Part shown: piece by piece, positions 6,950 to 9,182 of the stretch
Numbering within the stretch: position 1 is the first letter of the stretch
How the letters are laid out: every line of letters starts with the position of its first letter
Assembly (NCBI GenBank): GCA_023393375.1
Contig: JAEWLI010000157.1
Location: 1-9,182, forward strand
Length of the DNA stretch: 9,182 nt
From: Bacteroidota bacterium
Lineage (GTDB): Bacteria > Bacteroidota > Bacteroidia > Cytophagales > Cyclobacteriaceae
Reading direction: 5' to 3'
Notes under the pieces: generated by a model
What the model was told of the DNA's origin: nothing
Databases searched by the model: none
The model's input: the letters and a program-made list of their open reading frames with translations, nothing else
Translations under genes and position numbers: made by a program

Positions 6950-6965
6950 GAGTTGACAACCCCCA

Positions 6966-6992
6966 AAAGGGATCACCGCAGGTAATCCCTTT
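6966..6992. repeat. Inverted repeat AAAGGGAT / ATCCCTTT
   Basis: Perfect 8-bp arms (6966-6973 and 6985-6992) flank an 11-base loop, and pairing partly extends outwards to CCC/GGG. There is no T-run, so it is probably a repeat-type palindrome and not a terminator. It is followed by three tandem TTTGAG-like units at 7004-7021. Confidence 0.7.
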
Positions 6993-7024
6993 GAGGGTGT
7001 GTGTTTGAGTTTGAGTTTGGGTGT

Positions 7025-7061
7025 GGAGCGGCTCAGGCCGCGGAATAACAAAAAAAGCCCA
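7025..7061 (-). repeat. Terminator-plus-palindrome module, copy 2
   Basis: This is the second copy of the 31-base identical core (7031-7061), in the same orientation as copy 1. Here the core hairpin is the shorter GCGGC-TCAG-GCCGC. On the - strand a degraded stem, AAAATCC with GGGCTTTT, precedes the T-run, so it is at best a weak terminator. Direct duplication within 140 bases implies spread of a repeat unit. Confidence 0.85.
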
Positions 7062-7110
7062 CTTCGGATTTTGATCACAAAGAAGACATTTCACTTTTAG
7101 CGGAACCCTG

Positions 7111-7191
7111 CACTCTCAAACCCACTCTCAAACTTCACACCTTCCTCGTCTGAATCACGGATTAACGGATAACGCTGATTAGACGGATTAG
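7111..7191. repeat. Composite intergenic repeat, copy A
   Basis: Two tandem CACTCTCAAAC units (7111-7121, 7123-7133; period 12) are followed by a linker and GTCTGAAT (7148-7155). Degenerate 8-10-base units built on ACGGATTA run to 7191. The order and spacing match copy B at 7286-7362, although the sequences have diverged. GGATT/AATCC-type degenerate repeats of this kind are, from general knowledge, common between genes in Bacteroidota. Confidence 0.65.
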
Positions 7192-7219
7192 ATTTATCAT
7201 CCAAACTTCTAACCCAATA

Positions 7220-7270
7220 GCGGAAACAAGGTCGGTACCGCATGTCAGACCAGGGTGTACATCAGCCTGG
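7220..7270. repeat. REP-like double hairpin 1
   Basis: Two short inverted repeats lie in tandem: GCGG (7220-7223) with CCGC (7238-7241), and CCAGG (7250-7254) with CCTGG (7266-7270), loop 11 bases. The stems are short, so each alone could be chance. Their placement among clear repeats favours a REP-type element. Confidence 0.4.
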
Positions 7271-7285
7271 CAATCCAGCGACTTT

Positions 7286-7362
7286 GAACTTTCAAACATC
7301 GAACTTTCAAACCCTTTCTTGTCTGAATTAGGATTTGTAGGATTAAAGGAAATGCAGGATTT
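7286..7362. repeat. Composite intergenic repeat, copy B
   Basis: Two tandem GAACTTTCAAAC units (7286-7297, 7301-7312; period 15) are followed by GTCTGAAT (7321-7328). Degenerate GGATTT-type units then run to about 7362. The architecture is the same as copy A, with the C-rich ACGGATTA units replaced by TAGGATTT-like ones. Confidence 0.65.
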
Positions 7363-7367
7363 ATAAA

Positions 7368-7412
7368 GCACCAACGGTGCGCCATCATTAGCACAGGGTT
7401 GCAGCCCTGTGC
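7368..7412. repeat. REP-like double hairpin 2
   Basis: GCACC-AAC-GGTGC (7368-7380) is a 5-bp hairpin with a 3-base loop. Ten bases later GCACAGGG (7391-7398) and CCCTGTGC (7405-7412) form an 8-bp stem around TTGCAG. Paired hairpins of this form resemble REP doublets moved by REP-associated Y1 transposases; no such transposase gene is in the window. A third small stem, GCCC-CGAAGT-GGGC, follows at 7433-7446. Confidence 0.7.
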
Positions 7413-7539
7413 CGAAAGAAGGACAAAAGCAAGCCCCGAAGTGGGCGAAATCAATACGTCCCGCCTAGTGTGTGTCACTGTGAGGGTGTGTTTGGATGCT
7501 ACCTTGGTTCATGTTTTGCATCTTTTTGTGATAATCATC
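7413..7539. other. Remainder of the repeat-rich gap before the exported-protein gene
   Basis: No gene is supported. CCGAAGTGGGC at 7436-7446 is the exact complement of GCCCACTTCGG at 7057-7067, linking this end to the terminator-like module. TGAGGGTGTGT near 7482 recurs near 6992. No T-run terminator is visible directly after the - strand gene that ends at 7540. Confidence 0.5.
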
Positions 7540-8994
7540 TTATTGCGAGTGCCACCTTTCCATATGTTCTGCATGAGATTGGAGATAAGCACCTTCCTTA
7601 TGATATTTATTGTAAAAATCGGTTTCAATATGATGGGCCTGAACATATCCCGGCAGCATGATGGTACTGCGTATGCCCGGAAATTTGCCATATTTATTGT
7701 AGATGTACCGGGCTGTTTCCGACATACAATCCACGAAATCCTTGCTATAAGCATCAACCGACTTTTTCACTTGTTCGCTCTGACGCCACGGTCCTTGAGA
7801 GTTGGGAGCATATGCCCCATTTGAGCCAAATTTACGTTGAACAAAAGTTTCTACCGCTGCATGCATGTCGGGGTAATTTGGTGGGCACAATGCTTCGTAC
7901 ACACCTTCGAGACCTACAGGATTGGGAGTGATCCATCGCTCGTCCTCGACAAATCGAAAACCTAGGCCACCGATCCCATCTCCGGCTTTAGTGCCCAATA
8001 TACTTTGATCATCCATACCATTAAAGAATAGGCCGCCCAGACCCATCGCTTGTAGCATCAATACTATATTATGTCCCTTAAAAGCCAATTCCATGCATAT
8101 GCTTTCATAGACCGTAGCTTGCAATTCGGCGATGGGATATTTCTTCTCTTCGTCGAGCAATCCTGAGCGGACAAAGGGTTCGAGATTGCCCGCAGGTTTT
8201 CCCGTCTCATGGTCAACAACCATTACACCATGCCTGATCATGAGTGCCATAAGACCCAGACACTCTTCAGATGCATCGCCTACCGGCATAAAAAGCGTAG
8301 AACCTGGTTTGTTTGCCCACCAAAGATTAGGAGGGAGAATATGTGGCGGAGCAGAAGGCAGATCCAGTCGGCCTTCCTTTATACGAATCGTGTGATCACG
8401 GCAAACCGAGATTAAACGATCTAATGCATCTTCGGCTTGGCCTAGTTCCTGTAATTGTGCGGGCCGTATGTCTCGCGTTCTGGTGCAGTAGCATCCTTTA
8501 TCGTCGGTAAAAAACAGTATGGGTGTACCCAATCCGGCTGCGGTAGGTGCTGTTCGCCCCGTAAATCTAAGCGTAAACTCTGCATGAGATTGGGGTGTCC
8601 GTGGACCGAAAGGAACACCAAAATTCCATCCTGACACACCAGTGGCCGCAGCTACTAGAAGCATCTGCTCTATTTCGGTAAGTGGCAAAGGCTCCTTTTT
8701 TGAGCGGAAAGCCAATGGCCCGGATGGGATTTCCATTCCCAAACCGAACCTGCGGGCTCGCCTTCCAAATAAAGCCTGCATAAATGGAAATTCCATTAAG
8801 TGAGAAAATGCTTTTGATGTATTCATGGTGTTTTGCTTTTGAGTATTTACAAAATAGCTTGAAAATCCAGATTCAGTAGTTTGCGCGAAGTCAAAAAAGG
8901 ATTTTGCTCCCAAAAAAGAGAAAGTGGATAGAGCAGTCGACATCTTTAGGAATTGCCTTCTCTTTATTCCATTATTAATACCTTTCTTTCTCAT
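7540..8994 (-). CDS. Exported protein with Tat-like signal, nitroreductase-like in part
   Basis: From the ATG at 8994-8992 the protein has 484 residues. The frame extends to a GTG at 9108, but the extra 38 residues look untranslated and would bury the signal. The N-terminus MRKKGINNGIKRRQFLK then STALSTFSFLGA resembles a twin-arginine signal (KRRQFLK at 11-17), implying folded export with a cofactor. Residues 77-86 (GRRARRFGLG) and 107-126 (EIEQMLLVAAATGVSGWNFG) recall the FMN-binding start of nitroreductases. Residues about 303-326 (MELAFKGHNIVLMLQAMGLGGLFF) recall their C-terminal helix. It is more than twice the usual length, with a Cys pair GCYC (167-170) and an unusual end, QAHHIETDFY (452-461) ... 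HMERWH (477-482). Function is unknown; a secreted flavin oxidoreductase is a guess. No partner gene is adjacent, and its base composition seems less AT-rich than its neighbours. Confidence 0.8.
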   Translation of the reverse strand: MRKKGINNGIKRRQFLKMSTALSTFSFLGAKSFFDFAQTTESGFSSYFVNTQKQNTMNTSKAFSHLMEFPFMQALFGRRARRFGLGMEIPSGPLAFRSKKEPLPLTEIEQMLLVAAATGVSGWNFGVPFGPRTPQSHAEFTLRFTGRTAPTAAGLGTPILFFTDDKGCYCTRTRDIRPAQLQELGQAEDALDRLISVCRDHTIRIKEGRLDLPSAPPHILPPNLWWANKPGSTLFMPVGDASEECLGLMALMIRHGVMVVDHETGKPAGNLEPFVRSGLLDEEKKYPIAELQATVYESICMELAFKGHNIVLMLQAMGLGGLFFNGMDDQSILGTKAGDGIGGLGFRFVEDERWITPNPVGLEGVYEALCPPNYPDMHAAVETFVQRKFGSNGAYAPNSQGPWRQSEQVKKSVDAYSKDFVDCMSETARYIYNKYGKFPGIRSTIMLPGYVQAHHIETDFYNKYHKEGAYLQSHAEHMERWHSQ

Positions 8995-9120
8995 TAAAAA
9001 TTTACATTTTACTTTTATAGAAAGTTCATACCTGCAAAGATTAGGCTCACTTTTGAATACCCGATGAACCATAATCCTTGCAGTTGTTCTTTGTTGCTGC
9101 CTTGGCACCGATTTCCGAAT

Positions 9121-9182
9121 CTACTTATTGGTCATCGGCAAGCCCATAGCCTGTTCGGTAAGAACAGGATAATAGGTCTGGG
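9121..9182 (-). CDS. Possible C-terminal end of an unrecognised gene
   Basis: At the right edge one - strand frame reads QTYYPVLTEQAMGLPMTNK and ends in TAG (9123-9121). The other two frames also close within the same 60 bases, so the evidence is only that the residues look protein-like. If real, it is the gene upstream of the exported protein, 126 bases away on the same strand. It is too short to assign. Confidence 0.35.
   Translation of the reverse strand, partial: QTYYPVLTEQAMGLPMTNK

Larger units (their letters stand above)
6834..6955. repeat. 122-base nested inverted repeat abutting tRNA-Ser
   Basis: Three concentric inverted repeats are seen. The outer arms, CAACTCAAAAGCCTG (6834-6848) and its exact complement (6941-6955), are 15 bp. 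The middle arms, GGGCTTTTTTTGTTAT (6861-6876) and its exact complement (6906-6921), are 16 bp. The core hairpin GCGGC-GAGC (6880-6888) pairs with GCTC and GCCGC (6892-6895, 6898-6902). The outer left arm starts on the base after the tRNA discriminator. Unpaired segments (6849-6860 and 6922-6940) differ between sides. Its terminator elements could stop transcription from both sides. The origin could be inverted duplication of the tRNA trailer or insertion of a palindromic repeat. Confidence 0.85.

Noticed and set aside
6749..6960. att site of an integrated element at tRNA-Ser
   Set aside because: Only an inverted, not a direct, copy of sequence after the tRNA was found, and no integrase gene is present.
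6824..7094. Open frames of 66 and 84 codons on the - strand
   Set aside because: They read through the tRNA terminator and both repeat modules, and one overlaps the tRNA 3' end; they are products of the repeated DNA.
7004..7133. CRISPR-like array from repeated TTTGAG / CTCAAAC motifs
   Set aside because: The units are 6-12 bases, in both orientations, without regular spacers or cas genes.
7162..7478. Two overlapping 70-77-codon open frames on the - strand
   Set aside because: They run straight through the REP-like hairpins and tandem repeats, overlap each other in different frames, and have low-complexity or repeat-derived sequence.
7399..7824. 141-codon open frame on the + strand
   Set aside because: It starts in the repeat hairpin and lies antisense to the 3' end of the exported-protein gene, whose - strand frame is longer and has recognisable motifs.
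8995..9108. GTG-started 38-residue extension of the exported protein
   Set aside because: It would place a Tat-like signal 48 residues inside the protein; the ATG at 8994 gives a normal signal position.

Overview
The window looks like a piece of a Bacteroidota chromosome, Cytophagales- or Saprospirales-like. It is AT-rich, its genes mostly lack strong Shine-Dalgarno sequences, and one promoter fits the Bacteroidota pattern TTTG ... TAnnTTTG. The gene types also fit: an HU-like/DUF4469 protein, a short STAS protein next to RNase Z, a long-form PurC and an L-type lectin. No phage, plasmid, CRISPR or complete insertion sequence is visible. Identifications rest on motif reading only; no database search was run.

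Layout. On the + strand, positions 1-605 hold the C-terminal part of an L-type lectin protein. It is followed by a secreted YceI-family protein (681-1289) with a clear terminator. A 378-base non-coding stretch comes next. On the - strand, read right to left, are purC (4624-5559), a STAS-domain protein (4198-4590), rnz (3245-4162), a queuosine-precursor transporter of the yhhQ family (2424-3233) and a kynurenine-formamidase-like cyclase (1668-2309). The first four are separated by only 11-35 bases and are probably one operon. rnz and the transporter both begin with TTG. Both concern tRNA, through 3'-end maturation and queuosine supply. Also on the - strand, at 5840-6535, is a small HU-like protein with an IG-like C-terminal domain.

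A tRNA-Ser(UGA) gene on the + strand (6749-6833) has a good promoter and terminator. Directly after its last base lies a 122-base nested inverted repeat. Beyond that, about 580 bases (6956-7539) consist largely of repeat modules: duplicated terminator-hairpin units, short tandem repeats, two diverged GGATT-type repeats and paired REP-like hairpins. No gene is supported there. This repeat mosaic is the most unusual part of the window.

The right end holds a 484-residue exported protein on the - strand (7540-8994). It has a Tat-like signal and resembles nitroreductases only in part. Beyond it are the last codons of a possible further - strand gene. I found no clear multi-gene undescribed system. 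The best candidates for novelty are the repeat mosaic next to the tRNA and the unassigned exported protein.
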